A stretch of DNA of 64,000 nt from Phormidesmis priestleyi BC1401 (GTDB taxonomy: Bacteria > Cyanobacteriota > Cyanobacteriia > Leptolyngbyales > Leptolyngbyaceae), in assembly GCF_001650195.1 (NCBI RefSeq), contig NZ_LXYR01000021.1, positions 1 through 64,000 on the forward strand, in the 5' to 3' direction. Below the pieces are notes generated by a model. It saw only the letters and a program-made list of their open reading frames with translations, did no database searches and was not told the origin of the DNA. Positions 19,572 through 28,290 of this stretch are shown piece after piece. The position numbers and the translations under genes are program-made. How positions within the stretch are numbered: position 1 is the first letter of the stretch; each line of letters begins with the position of its first letter.

Positions 19572-20189
19572 GTGAATAGTCAAACTTTGATGCTGATCAC
19601 CCCATTTAGTCGTTCAGAGGTCGCCCTCCCGTCTGAGCACCTCGTTGCCATTAGCGAACAAAAAAAGAGTGGGCTAATCCTCTGCAAAGAATTTCACGCC
19701 GAGTTTGCAGGTCCGGGTGCTGTAATCGGCAGTCTCGTTGAGCCACATTATCGAGCGGTGATTGCGATCGGGTCACCAGAGTTAGTCCCTGTTAAGTCGT
19801 TTGACGATCGTCGGAGAGCCTACGGGCGACGAATTCAATGGGGACGATGGTTGCAGAAAATCATCGAAAACGCTGAGCCGACCCTGAGAGCAGAGCGGCT
19901 TTTGGCTGGGTTTGAAGAGTTTTTTGGTCGTCAAGTGGTAACTAGCCTGCCGAGCGATGTGTTAGCCATGCTAGCAGGAGTCTTTCCGAGCACGATCGAT
20001 GCCGTGCGAGCGCAGCATTGGCAATCAGGCAAATTAGTCAATGCCGCTTTCCTTTCAAGTTCTGACCAACTCAAAGTGACGACGATTACGCTCGATCGGG
20101 CAGTTCCAGAAGTCAGTGAGGTTCCTCTGCTGACCACTGCCACCATTAGCGAGATTCAGCGCACCTATGATGGGTTGCGATCGGCTTAA
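19572..20189 (+). CDS. Hypothetical protein
   Basis: 205 aa starting with GTG at 19572, seven bases after AGGAT. No membrane segment, signal peptide or recognised catalytic motif. Composition is mixed alpha/beta, with a positively charged patch (DDRRRAYGRRIQWGRW, about residues 76-91) that might bind nucleic acid. It sits between rnpB and rnc on the same strand, with about 67 bp to rnc, so co-transcription with rnc is possible. Function unknown. Confidence 0.65.
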   Translation: MNSQTLMLITPFSRSEVALPSEHLVAISEQKKSGLILCKEFHAEFAGPGAVIGSLVEPHYRAVIAIGSPELVPVKSFDDRRRAYGRRIQWGRWLQKIIENAEPTLRAERLLAGFEEFFGRQVVTSLPSDVLAMLAGVFPSTIDAVRAQHWQSGKLVNAAFLSSSDQLKVTTITLDRAVPEVSEVPLLTTATISEIQRTYDGLRSA

Positions 20190-20256
20190 GCATCAGACAT
20201 CGAGAGTGGAGAAGGTGTAGGGTGGAGAAGATCGCTTTCATCTCCCGCACGTTAGG

Positions 20257-20967
20257 ATGATTTTACCGTACCCTCGCCGTCAACAACAGCTACAGCAAGT
20301 CGTTCAACGATTGGGCTTGCCCGAAACGGCTCCCATTAAGTGGGAGTTACTAGATTTAGCATTGACTCACTCGACCGTTTCAGCAGAAGAAAACTATGAG
20401 CAGCTCGAATTTGTGGGAGATGCCGTCGTCAAACTAGCGTCGGCGGAGTTTTTGCTAGAAGTCTATCCTCACTTAAAAGTTGGCGAATTTACCGCTTTGC
20501 GATCGGTGCTGGTCAGCGATCGTATTCTCGCAACCATTGCAGACGACTATGGCTTCGATCGCTATCTGCTCGTTTCGGCAAGCGCGCTGTCAGATGTGGC
20601 AGGGCAAGAGTCGCGAATGGCAGACTCTTTAGAGGCAGTTTTGGCGGCTCTCTATCTCAGCACCCATACTTTAGAACTGATTCGACCCTGGCTCGACCAG
20701 CGCTTTCAGCCGCTCGCAACCGATATTTTGGCTGATCCGGCTCGACAGAACTACAAAGCGGCTTTGCAAACCTTGACTCAGGCACATCAAAAAACGCTGC
20801 CTGACTATCGCACTCAAGAAATTGGGCAAACTCACAATGACCCCAATCGCTTCACTGCTGAAGTGTGGGTTCAAGGACAGTGTTTGGGTTGGGGCACGGG
20901 GCGATCGCGCAAAGCGGCAGAGCAAGCGGCTGCCCAGATCGCATTCCTGAAGTTGAGTGGTCAGTAG
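20257..20967 (+). CDS. rnc: Ribonuclease III
   Basis: Double-stranded RNA endonuclease for rRNA and mRNA processing, 236 aa. The signature EQLEFVGDAVVKL includes acidic residues E48, E51 and D55; the second acidic pair D123/E126 lies in MADSLEAVLAALY. A C-terminal double-stranded RNA binding domain follows (about 165-235: NYKAALQTLTQ ... GRSRKAAEQAAAQIAFLKL). ATG at 20257. All metal-binding residues appear intact. It lies downstream of the RNase P RNA gene, putting two RNA-processing functions close together. Confidence 0.95.
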   Translation: MILPYPRRQQQLQQVVQRLGLPETAPIKWELLDLALTHSTVSAEENYEQLEFVGDAVVKLASAEFLLEVYPHLKVGEFTALRSVLVSDRILATIADDYGFDRYLLVSASALSDVAGQESRMADSLEAVLAALYLSTHTLELIRPWLDQRFQPLATDILADPARQNYKAALQTLTQAHQKTLPDYRTQEIGQTHNDPNRFTAEVWVQGQCLGWGTGRSRKAAEQAAAQIAFLKLSGQ

Positions 20968-21005
20968 CGCCGCCCAATCTGCGGGTCAATCGAAGGAGCT
21001 TGAAG

Positions 21006-22031
21006 ATGGCACGAACTGGGATTGCGATTTTGGGGGTGGGGCGCTGGGGTGTTCATTTACTGCGAAATTTTCTAGAAAACCCTCTGGCTCGTGTGGTGGC
21101 GATCGCTGACCCCAACCCAGAAAATTTGAGCAGGGCATCCGCTCAGTTTAGCCTCGATCGAGTTGCGTTAACTCACGATTGGCAAACCGCTTTAGAAACA
21201 GAAGGCGTTGAAGCCGTCGCGATCGCAACCCCTGCCGAAACCCATTTTTCTCTCGTTACGGCGGCTCTCAAGCAAAAGTTACACGTTCTATCTGAAAAAC
21301 CGCTGACGTTGACCGTGGAAGAGTCCGTTCAGCTTTGTCGTCTGGCAGAACAGCAGCACCGTCAACTCGTGATTGATCATACTTATTTGTTTCATCCTGC
21401 CGTTTTGCGTGGAAAGGCGGTGATACAGGCGAAAGAATTAGGCGATTTGCGCTATGGCTACGCGACTCGAACTCATCTCAGCCCCGTGCGATCGGATGTC
21501 GATGCCCTGTGGGATTTAGCGATTCATGACATCGCCATATTTAACCACTGGCTCGGAGAAACGCCCTGTCAGGTGCAAGCCAGAGGGACGGGATGGCTTC
21601 AAGAAGGACTATCGGATGTGGTATGGGTGACGCTCACTTATCCGAGTGGGTTTGAGGCAACGATTCATCTAGGCTGGCTAAACCCTGATAAGCAGCGCAG
21701 ACTGTGTGTGGTGGGCAGTCAGGGAACGCTGATTTTTGATGAGCTTTCGCCAGAGTCGCTCTCAATTCAGTGGGGGCAGCTTGCACGGCAAGAACAGCAT
21801 TTCGTCCCAACTAATCAACGTCGTGAAGGTCTCAGCTTGCCATTGGGTGAGCCACTTCAGCAGGTGTGTGATCACTTTCTGACCTGTGTTCGACACAACC
21901 AGCCTTCAGAGATTTCGTCAGGTTGGCTAGGAGCGGAGTTAGTTCACTGTCTCGTTGGACTGACTCGATCGATGCAGCAAAATGGACGATCGGTGTCTCT
22001 TCAACCCCTGATTAGACACTATACTCGTTAG
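21006..22031 (+). CDS. Gfo/Idh/MocA family oxidoreductase
   Basis: NAD(P)-dependent sugar-type dehydrogenase, 341 aa. The N-terminal Rossmann fold has GVGRWG (about residues 9-14), followed by VVAIADPNPENL and the conserved SEKPLTLTVEES motif (EKP lysine). The C-terminal alpha/beta substrate domain includes the DLAIHDIAIF region with a catalytic-type His. ATG at 21006 has AAGGAG about 8 bases upstream; the open frame continues upstream into rnc but without a sensible start. Substrate unknown. The last four bases (TTAG) are shared with the stop codon of the convergent sensor kinase gene. Confidence 0.9.
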   Translation: MARTGIAILGVGRWGVHLLRNFLENPLARVVAIADPNPENLSRASAQFSLDRVALTHDWQTALETEGVEAVAIATPAETHFSLVTAALKQKLHVLSEKPLTLTVEESVQLCRLAEQQHRQLVIDHTYLFHPAVLRGKAVIQAKELGDLRYGYATRTHLSPVRSDVDALWDLAIHDIAIFNHWLGETPCQVQARGTGWLQEGLSDVVWVTLTYPSGFEATIHLGWLNPDKQRRLCVVGSQGTLIFDELSPESLSIQWGQLARQEQHFVPTNQRREGLSLPLGEPLQQVCDHFLTCVRHNQPSEISSGWLGAELVHCLVGLTRSMQQNGRSVSLQPLIRHYTR

Positions 22032-24049
22032 TTTTGAGACGTGATAGGCTGTGGCTCGGTGGGTTGATTGGTCGAGTTGCTGAGGTCTCGTGGGTCGATC
22101 GCTCCGACGGACTTATTAAGCGGCATCTGTTCTAGCAGAGGGAGCCAAATCCGAAAGGTGCTGCCCTTATTTTGAACTGAGTCAAATGAGATCGTGCCAC
22201 CGTGCAGTTCAGCGAGGCGTTTTGTCAGCGATAATCCCAGCCCAGTGCCTTCGTGTTTGCGGGTTAAAGAAGAGTCAATCTGCTGAAAAGGACGGAACAA
22301 CAGATGCCAGCGATCTTTAGGAATGCCGATGCCTGAATCCTGAACTTCTAGACACAGATAGGGCGTGTTGGGGTTAACAGGACTGCGATCGGGGCGATTG
22401 TCATGTTCTAACTGGTGCCCATAGCCTAGCCAAACTTTCAGTTTCACCTGTCCGCCTTCGGGCGTAAACTTGACTGCGTTAGACAGTAGATTGATCACCA
22501 TTTGGCGCACACGGCGTTCATCAATGGGCACTCGATCGACCCGATCGTCCAACTCCAAAACGAGCGTTAATCGCTTCATCTCTGATCCTGGCTCGACCAT
22601 TTTGAGACACTGACGGCAGAGGTCTTGAATCGGCACAGGTTGCAGATTGAGTTCGACTTTGCCCGCCTCAATTTTTGCGATGTCTAACAAGTCGTTGATG
22701 ATTTTTAGCAGATGAAGAGCGGCATCATCGGCTTGTTGCAAAAATTCTAGCTCTTCGTCTCGATCGTCACAGCACCCATCTCTGACCAGCCGCACACAGC
22801 CAATGATCGCGTTGAGCGGGGTGCGCAACTCGTGGGATGTCGTTGCCAAAAATTCGCTTTTTAGCTGGTTGGCAACCTGAGCTTCTTGCCATGCCGTTTC
22901 GAGTTCTTCTGTCCGTTTTTCTAGCCGCTCTACCATGCTATCGAGGGCTTCTGCCAGGTGATTGAGTTCTCGAACCTTGAAATTTTTGGGCGCACGATCG
23001 GACGAATCGCGTTCTCGAATTTGTAGCGCATAGTCACTGAGTTGCTCGATCGGACGGGCTAAATCTCTGGCTAAATAGAGCGTTGCCAGCAGAATTGCCG
23101 TCAAGAATCCGATCATCAGAATTGAGAGAACTTGCTGAATTTCATTAAGGCTAGACAGCGCGGCTGTCAGAGGCGTGGCTGATAAGACGACCCAGGTTCG
23201 GGTGACGGTGCCATCCATCGGAACTTGCACTAAACTGTAACCTGCTAGCCAATCGGCTCCATTTTCTTCAAACGTGGAGAGGTAGAGAGAGCCTTGTTTG
23301 CTGACGATCGCGTCTCTGACTAGGGTTTGCAGATGATCGTTGCCTGCTTGATCAATCGTTTGCCCCACTCGATCGGGGTTAGGGTGTGCCAAAATAGTGC
23401 CGTCTTCGTCGATCACGACCGTATGGCCAAAGGTCATCTTCGTGGAGCTAATCTCATGTTGATGCAGCGCAGACTGGAGACTCAAGACATAGCGAAGGGG
23501 ACTGACTTGGCTCTTAGAAGTCTGCGGCACATAAACCGGAGCGCTCAATATAAGACGAAGTTGATCAGCATCTTGGTTTGGCAACTTTAGAGGTTGAGCG
23601 ACCACCTGCACCGCTGCCGGGTTGATCAGCACTCCGCGCTGCTGCTTTGCCCAGGAATTTATTGAAGGCTGAGCGATCGCTAATCGACCACAGGTGCTGG
23701 CAACCACCTGCTGGGTTTGAGCATCGGTCAATTGCACACACTGCACCTCGATCGCTGAAGCCTGCTGCAACTGCCCTAAAAATCCTTGAAGTTCATCAGA
23801 CGGCTGAGATTGCAGAGCCGCCGCCGTGGTTGCCGTCGCTAAATTGGTTCTTAGAGACGTAAGGGCATCGCGAACTCCTTCTCCTTTTCTGACCGCACTA
23901 GCAGTCAAGCTAGCCCGCGCCGTTTCGAGTAGCCCCGATCGAGCTTTACGATATGCCACGATTTCTCCAGTCACTAAGACGGGGATGCTGAGGAGCAACA
24001 GACGCGCCAGCAAAATGCGACGAAAAGAGGACTGACGGAGTTTAGCCAT
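22028..24049 (-). CDS. Membrane-bound sensor histidine kinase (Cache-HAMP-HisKA-HATPase)
   Basis: 673 aa. A first transmembrane segment (about residues 12-30) and a second (about 300-325) enclose a 270-residue periplasmic sensor, probably a dCache-type domain (GHTVVIDEDGTILAHPNPDRVG). A HAMP linker follows (RPIEQLSDYALQIRERD), then a coiled coil, HisKA with the phospho-acceptor His in TTSHELRTPLNAIIG (about 400), and a HATPase domain with INLLSNAVKFTPEGG (N box), DSGIGIP (G1) and GTGLGLSL (G2). No partner regulator is adjacent. ATG at 24049. Signal unknown. Confidence 0.93.
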   Translation of the reverse strand: MAKLRQSSFRRILLARLLLLSIPVLVTGEIVAYRKARSGLLETARASLTASAVRKGEGVRDALTSLRTNLATATTAAALQSQPSDELQGFLGQLQQASAIEVQCVQLTDAQTQQVVASTCGRLAIAQPSINSWAKQQRGVLINPAAVQVVAQPLKLPNQDADQLRLILSAPVYVPQTSKSQVSPLRYVLSLQSALHQHEISSTKMTFGHTVVIDEDGTILAHPNPDRVGQTIDQAGNDHLQTLVRDAIVSKQGSLYLSTFEENGADWLAGYSLVQVPMDGTVTRTWVVLSATPLTAALSSLNEIQQVLSILMIGFLTAILLATLYLARDLARPIEQLSDYALQIRERDSSDRAPKNFKVRELNHLAEALDSMVERLEKRTEELETAWQEAQVANQLKSEFLATTSHELRTPLNAIIGCVRLVRDGCCDDRDEELEFLQQADDAALHLLKIINDLLDIAKIEAGKVELNLQPVPIQDLCRQCLKMVEPGSEMKRLTLVLELDDRVDRVPIDERRVRQMVINLLSNAVKFTPEGGQVKLKVWLGYGHQLEHDNRPDRSPVNPNTPYLCLEVQDSGIGIPKDRWHLLFRPFQQIDSSLTRKHEGTGLGLSLTKRLAELHGGTISFDSVQNKGSTFRIWLPLLEQMPLNKSVGAIDPRDLSNSTNQPTEPQPITSQN

Positions 24050-24275
24050 AGAAGCGTGTAACCTGAGACGGATAACCCCATCGCGATCGCAATTTACTCA
24101 AACCCTACAGGAGCCGCTCTAAGTCAGATTAGAACTAGGTCACGAACGATCTATCTCAAGAAAGGATTAGTCGATATGTTCCCAAAATAGCCTGTTTTTA
24201 GCTCAGAAGTAGACGGGGTGCCTGAATATAAACCAATGAACCATTGAATATAAAAATTAAGACATCATTGGACAT
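24050..24275. other. Intergenic DNA, nothing recognised
   Basis: Between the sensor kinase start (24049) and the miniature repeat (24276). Presumably holds the kinase promoter; no RNA gene, palindrome or coding frame stood out. Confidence 0.5.
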
Positions 24276-24448
24276 TAGACCCCCTGCACGAATAACTTCG
24301 CCCTCACCCTAGCCCTCTCCCTCACCCTAGCCCTCTCCCTAAGGAGAGGGGACAAGAGGTTCTGGCTCCTTTTTCCTTGGGGAGAAGGGTTGGCGAGGGC
24401 TTGCCCCACTTCGTGAGGAGGGCTGTTCAGATTCACACAGGAAGTCTA
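24276..24448 (+). repeat. Dispersed miniature palindromic repeat, copy 4 (end type II, internal duplication)
   Basis: Ends TAGACCCCCTGCACGAAT and, reversed, TAGACTTCCTGTGTGAAT form the type II terminal inverted repeat. The core matches the other copies except that the CCTCACCCTAGCCCTCTCC segment occurs twice in direct tandem (about 24302-24340), making this the longest copy. It ends 18 bp before the RibD-like gene. Confidence 0.85.
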
Positions 24449-24465
24449 TTTTAACAATTTGACTG

Positions 24466-25209
24466 ATGCAGGTGACTCCACTTCTGAGAAAAGTTCCTCA
24501 TGCGACCGTGATTTTGGCGATGAGCGCTGACGGCAAAATCGCAGATGCGACTCGTGCCCCAGCCCGGTTTGGTAGCGCGATCGACAAACTCCACCTCGAA
24601 GCGCAAATTTCCCAAGCCGATGCCGTCTTGTTTGGGGCAGGAACTCTATGGGCGTATGGCACGACTCTTAAAGTTACCCAGGCTGATTTACTAAACCAAC
24701 GCCAGCAGCAAGGGAAGCCGCTTCAACCCGTGCAAATCGTTTGTTCGGGATCGGCAAAACTAGACGCTGAGGCGCGATTTTTCTCGCAGCCTGTGCCACG
24801 TTGGTTGTTGACGACGACGATCGGGGCGCGTTGGCACCCAGACAAATTTGAACGAGTTTTAGTCGCGGAGTCAAAAGAAGATGCTTCAAAAATCAACTGG
24901 CAAGAAGCCTTTGAGCAACTCTATGCGCTGAGTTTGGAGCATTTGGCGGTCTTGGGCGGCGGTGAACTGGTGGCTTCACTATTCGCTGCCGATTTAGTGG
25001 ATGAACTCTGGCTCACGGTCTGTCCATTGATTTTGGGGGGCGCAATGGCTCCGACTCCGGTTGAGGGAGTTGGCTTTTTAGCGGGTGTGGCTCCTCGCTT
25101 AGAGCTGCTAGACGTTCGACCCGCAGATGAGGAGGTGTTTTTGCACTACCGGGTTAAACGGAAGCCGTTGACATCCACCAATGAGCGGGAATGGGGCGAT
25201 CGTACCTAA
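24466..25209 (+). CDS. RibD C-terminal-domain (dihydrofolate-reductase-like) reductase
   Basis: 247 aa with the RibD_C fold: VILAMSADGKIAD near residue 15, DAVLFGAGTLWAYGTTL about 52-68, and LAVLGGGELVASLFAADLVDELWLTVCPLILGG about 165-197. Such stand-alone proteins reduce the riboflavin intermediate 5-amino-6-ribosylamino-uracil phosphate or related pyrimidines. There is no deaminase domain and no other riboflavin gene next to it, so exact role is uncertain. ATG at 24466, preceded by a miniature repeat. Confidence 0.85.
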   Translation: MQVTPLLRKVPHATVILAMSADGKIADATRAPARFGSAIDKLHLEAQISQADAVLFGAGTLWAYGTTLKVTQADLLNQRQQQGKPLQPVQIVCSGSAKLDAEARFFSQPVPRWLLTTTIGARWHPDKFERVLVAESKEDASKINWQEAFEQLYALSLEHLAVLGGGELVASLFAADLVDELWLTVCPLILGGAMAPTPVEGVGFLAGVAPRLELLDVRPADEEVFLHYRVKRKPLTSTNEREWGDRT

Positions 25210-25556
25210 AACTCAATGTTGGCTTTCAGGTCTGATGAGTTAACGGTGAAGTTGTGCGGCGGCAGACAACCTCGAATCGCAGATATAGCACTACGAAGTT
25301 GCATGAGGACGCTGAGTTGCTGTCGAAGCAACAACGGGCTGAGGGCGTGTTTTGAACCTCTTTCGCTGCGATTCTATCGCGCCCTGAACTTCAATATCAG
25401 TGAAGAAGTTTCATTGAGTGCCCTGATAGCCTCCGCGTGTTCACAAGCCTTGCGAGTACACTATCCTAGTACATAGGGTTTTAGGGGAAACGAAGCATTT
25501 GTATGCCCCTTCTTATTCTCGGCTTTTGAGCTTTTGCCTCGTACCTATAATCATTC
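25210..25556. other. Intergenic DNA upstream of phytochrome, nothing recognised
   Basis: About 350 bp with short open frames on both strands but no recognisable protein, RNA or repeat. It probably contains the promoter of the phytochrome cluster. Confidence 0.5.
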
Positions 25557-27811
25557 ATGACCCATCAATCTGTTGATTTGACCAACTGCGATCGCGAACC
25601 AATTCACATTCCAGGGCTAATTCAGCCCCACGGCGCGCTGTTGGTTTTGCAAGAGCCAGACTTGACGATCATTCAGGTCAGCAGCAACACGCTTGAGTCA
25701 ATCGGTCAGCGCCCTCAAGACCTATTAGGCAAACCGTTATCAACCTTACTCGCTCCCAAGCAGATTGCTACCATCCGGCAATGCTTAAGCGAAGACTTTG
25801 AGCATGTGAATCCGTTAGATATCGCCATCAAACGTGCAGCCAAACTGTTGCGGTTTGATGGCATTGTGCATCGCCAGAAGGCGCTGATTGTTTTGGAACT
25901 AGAACCCAAACAGAAAAGCCAGAAGGCGGATTGTTTTGAGTTTTACCAGCGGGTTAAAGGCACGATTACTAAGATTCAAAAGGCTCCCACCTTGCTTGAG
26001 ATGTCTGAGGCGGTGGTCAAAGAAGTGCGAAAAGTCACCGGGTTCGATCGCGTCATGGTCTACCAGTTTGACGCAGACGGATCTGGACGAGTGATCGCAG
26101 AAGATCGGGCAGACGCGCTGACTCCTTATCTGGGCTTGCACTACCCTCCGAGTGACATTCCTAAGCAGGCAAAGCAGCTTTACACAACTGGCTGCGGTTG
26201 ATTCCTAACTCTACCTATCAGCCGATCGCGTTAGTCCCGGCGCACAATCCAGTGGACGATCGCCCCACAGATTTGAGTTTATCGGTGCTGCGGAATGTGT
26301 CTCCTTTGCATCTGGAATATCTCAGCAACATGGGGGTTGGGGCTTCCATGTCAATTTCTCTGATCCAGGATCAAAAACTGTGGGGACTGATCGCCTGTCA
26401 TCATTCAACACCTCGCCGTGTGCCCTATAGTGTGCGAACGATTTGTGAGTTTGTGGGGCAGGTGATGTCGGTGGAACTGTCTAACAAGGAAGATCATGAA
26501 GACTTAGACTACAAAATGACGCTAAAGTCGCTGCAAGGCAAGCTGGTCGAATCGCTGTCTCAGTCAGAACGCTTTTTAGATGGGTTGGTTCAACTAGACT
26601 CAAATTTGCTTGATCTCGTCAGCGCATCAGGAGTGGCAATTTGTGCGGCAGATCAAATCATTTGTGTCGGTCAAACGCCCCCAGAAGCTGAACTGCCAGC
26701 CCTGCGAGATTGGGTCAAAACTCAGATTCAACACAACCAGTTTGAGACCCGATCGCTCGCTCAGCTTTGCCCAGCCGCAGAATCCTTTAAAGCAGTTGCC
26801 AGTGGCGTGTTGGCGTTATAAATTTCTCAATTTCATCAAAATTACATTTTCTGGTTTCGTCCAGAGGTGATTCAAACTGTTGACTGGGGCGGCAACCCCA
26901 ACAAACCTGTAGAAGTCACAGACGATGGAGAAACACGGCTATCGCCGCGCAAATCATTTGAAAAATGGCAAGAAACGGTGCAGGGTTGCTCTTTGCCCTG
27001 GAGAGCGTGTGAGATTGAAATTGTCACCGAACTGCGGAGCCTGATTGTGGGCGTGATTCTCAAGCAGGCAGACGATTTGGCAGAAATTAACCTAGAGCTA
27101 GAGCGCAGCAATACTGAACTCGATTCGTTTGCCTATGTTGCGTCTCATGATCTCAAGGAGCCACTGCGAGGGATTCACAATTACTCCAATTTCTTGATGG
27201 AGGATTATGCAGAATTGTTGGATGCCGATGGAGTTGCCAAATTAAACACCGTTGTGCGTCTAACGCAGCGCATGGAAGATTTGATTAATTCGCTGCTGCA
27301 CTATTCTCGACTCGGACGCGCCGAACTCTCTCGCCAACTCACCAACCTGAATGAAGTGGCGCGACAGGCGATCGACACCTTGAGAATCAGCCAGCCCCAA
27401 AGCTCGATCGAGTTTCGGTTGCCTCGCCCCTTGCCGACGATTCACTGCGATCGCACCCAAATCAGTGAGTTATTCACCAACCTGCTAACCAACGCCATCA
27501 AATACAACGACAAAGCTGAGAAATGGGTGGAAATCGGCTTCACGCAGTCAGGCAAGGGCGATCCTGAAGACCCGTTACTTTACACTTTTTATGTCCGCGA
27601 TAACGGGATTGGCATTCCCCCGCACCATTTAGAACGAGTGTTTCAGATTTTTAAGCGGCTGCATACGCAAGACCAGTTTGGCGGCGGGACGGGGGCAGGG
27701 CTGACGATCGTCCAAAAAATCGTCGAGCGACATGGTGGAAAAATTTGGGTAGAATCAACGATCGGTGAAGGCAGCACGTTTTACTTCACGCTGGCAGCAA
27801 GGCAGTCATGA
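25557..27811 (+). pseudogene. Phytochrome histidine kinase, broken by a frameshift and an in-frame stop
   Basis: A PAS-GAF-PHY-HisKA-HATPase photoreceptor kinase of the bacteriophytochrome type. The PAS region starts NCDREPIHIPGLIQPHG, with Cys11 in the position that binds biliverdin in BphPs; the GAF site has SPLHLEYL without the plant/Cph1-type Cys, agreeing with this. GAF has PPSDIP, PHY has the PRKSF tongue motif, and the kinase has FAYVASHDLKEPLRG, DNGIGIP and GTGAGLTI. Lesion 1: one base missing near 26187-26189; the next frame continues as WLRLIP. Lesion 2: TAA at 26819-26821 interrupts an otherwise continuous frame (LAL*ISQF). Otherwise full length. It overlaps the next gene by 4 nt. 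Probably a recent pseudogene unless sequence error. Confidence 0.88.
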
Positions 27812-28290
27812 GTGAATCATCTGTGACTTCGATCGAGCAACCCCCGCTCTTATTAGTGATTGAAGACAGCAATGAAGATTTTGAGGCATTCCAACGCTAT
27901 GTTCGTCGATCGCCGTTAACGATCCCGATTTATCACTGTGTAGATGGCGATGACGCGCTGGCATTTCTGGATCGCACCGGTCGCTACTCTGATCCCCAAA
28001 GCGCCCCGCGTCCAGGGCTGATTTTGCTCGATCTCAACTTACCCGGAACGGACGGACGAGAAGTGTTGCGAAAAATTAAACAAGATGAGATTCTGAAGGT
28101 AATTCCGGTCGTTGTTTTTACGACTTCCAACAACCCCAAAGATATTGAAGCGTGTTATCGACAGGGTGTTAACAGCTATATTGTCAAACCGATGGATTTT
28201 AATCGATTAAAGCATAGTATCCAAATCTTAATCGACTACTGGTTTGATACGACGATTCTCCCTACCAGCGTGATAGATCAGCGCCCATGA
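27808..28290 (+). CDS. Rcp1-like single-domain response regulator
   Basis: 160-aa receiver with no output domain, typical of the regulators paired with cyanobacterial phytochromes. Acidic pocket VIEDSNED, phospho-acceptor D75 in LILLDLNLPGTDG, switch TTSNNPKD and conserved Lys in YIVKPMDF. The start overlaps the phytochrome stop (ATGA) and the stop overlaps the next kinase (ATGA), so all three are translationally coupled. With the phytochrome broken, its phosphodonor may now be the hybrid kinase downstream. Confidence 0.93.
   Translation: MSESSVTSIEQPPLLLVIEDSNEDFEAFQRYVRRSPLTIPIYHCVDGDDALAFLDRTGRYSDPQSAPRPGLILLDLNLPGTDGREVLRKIKQDEILKVIPVVVFTTSNNPKDIEACYRQGVNSYIVKPMDFNRLKHSIQILIDYWFDTTILPTSVIDQRP

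Noticed and set aside
20865-21005. Longer start for the Gfo/Idh oxidoreductase inside rnc
   Set aside because: ATG 21006 has a strong AAGGAG and matches the family N-terminus; the extension is rnc sequence in another frame.
25216-25476. 86-codon frame upstream of the phytochrome
   Set aside because: No similarity recognised, Cys/Arg/Leu-rich composition typical of chance frames.
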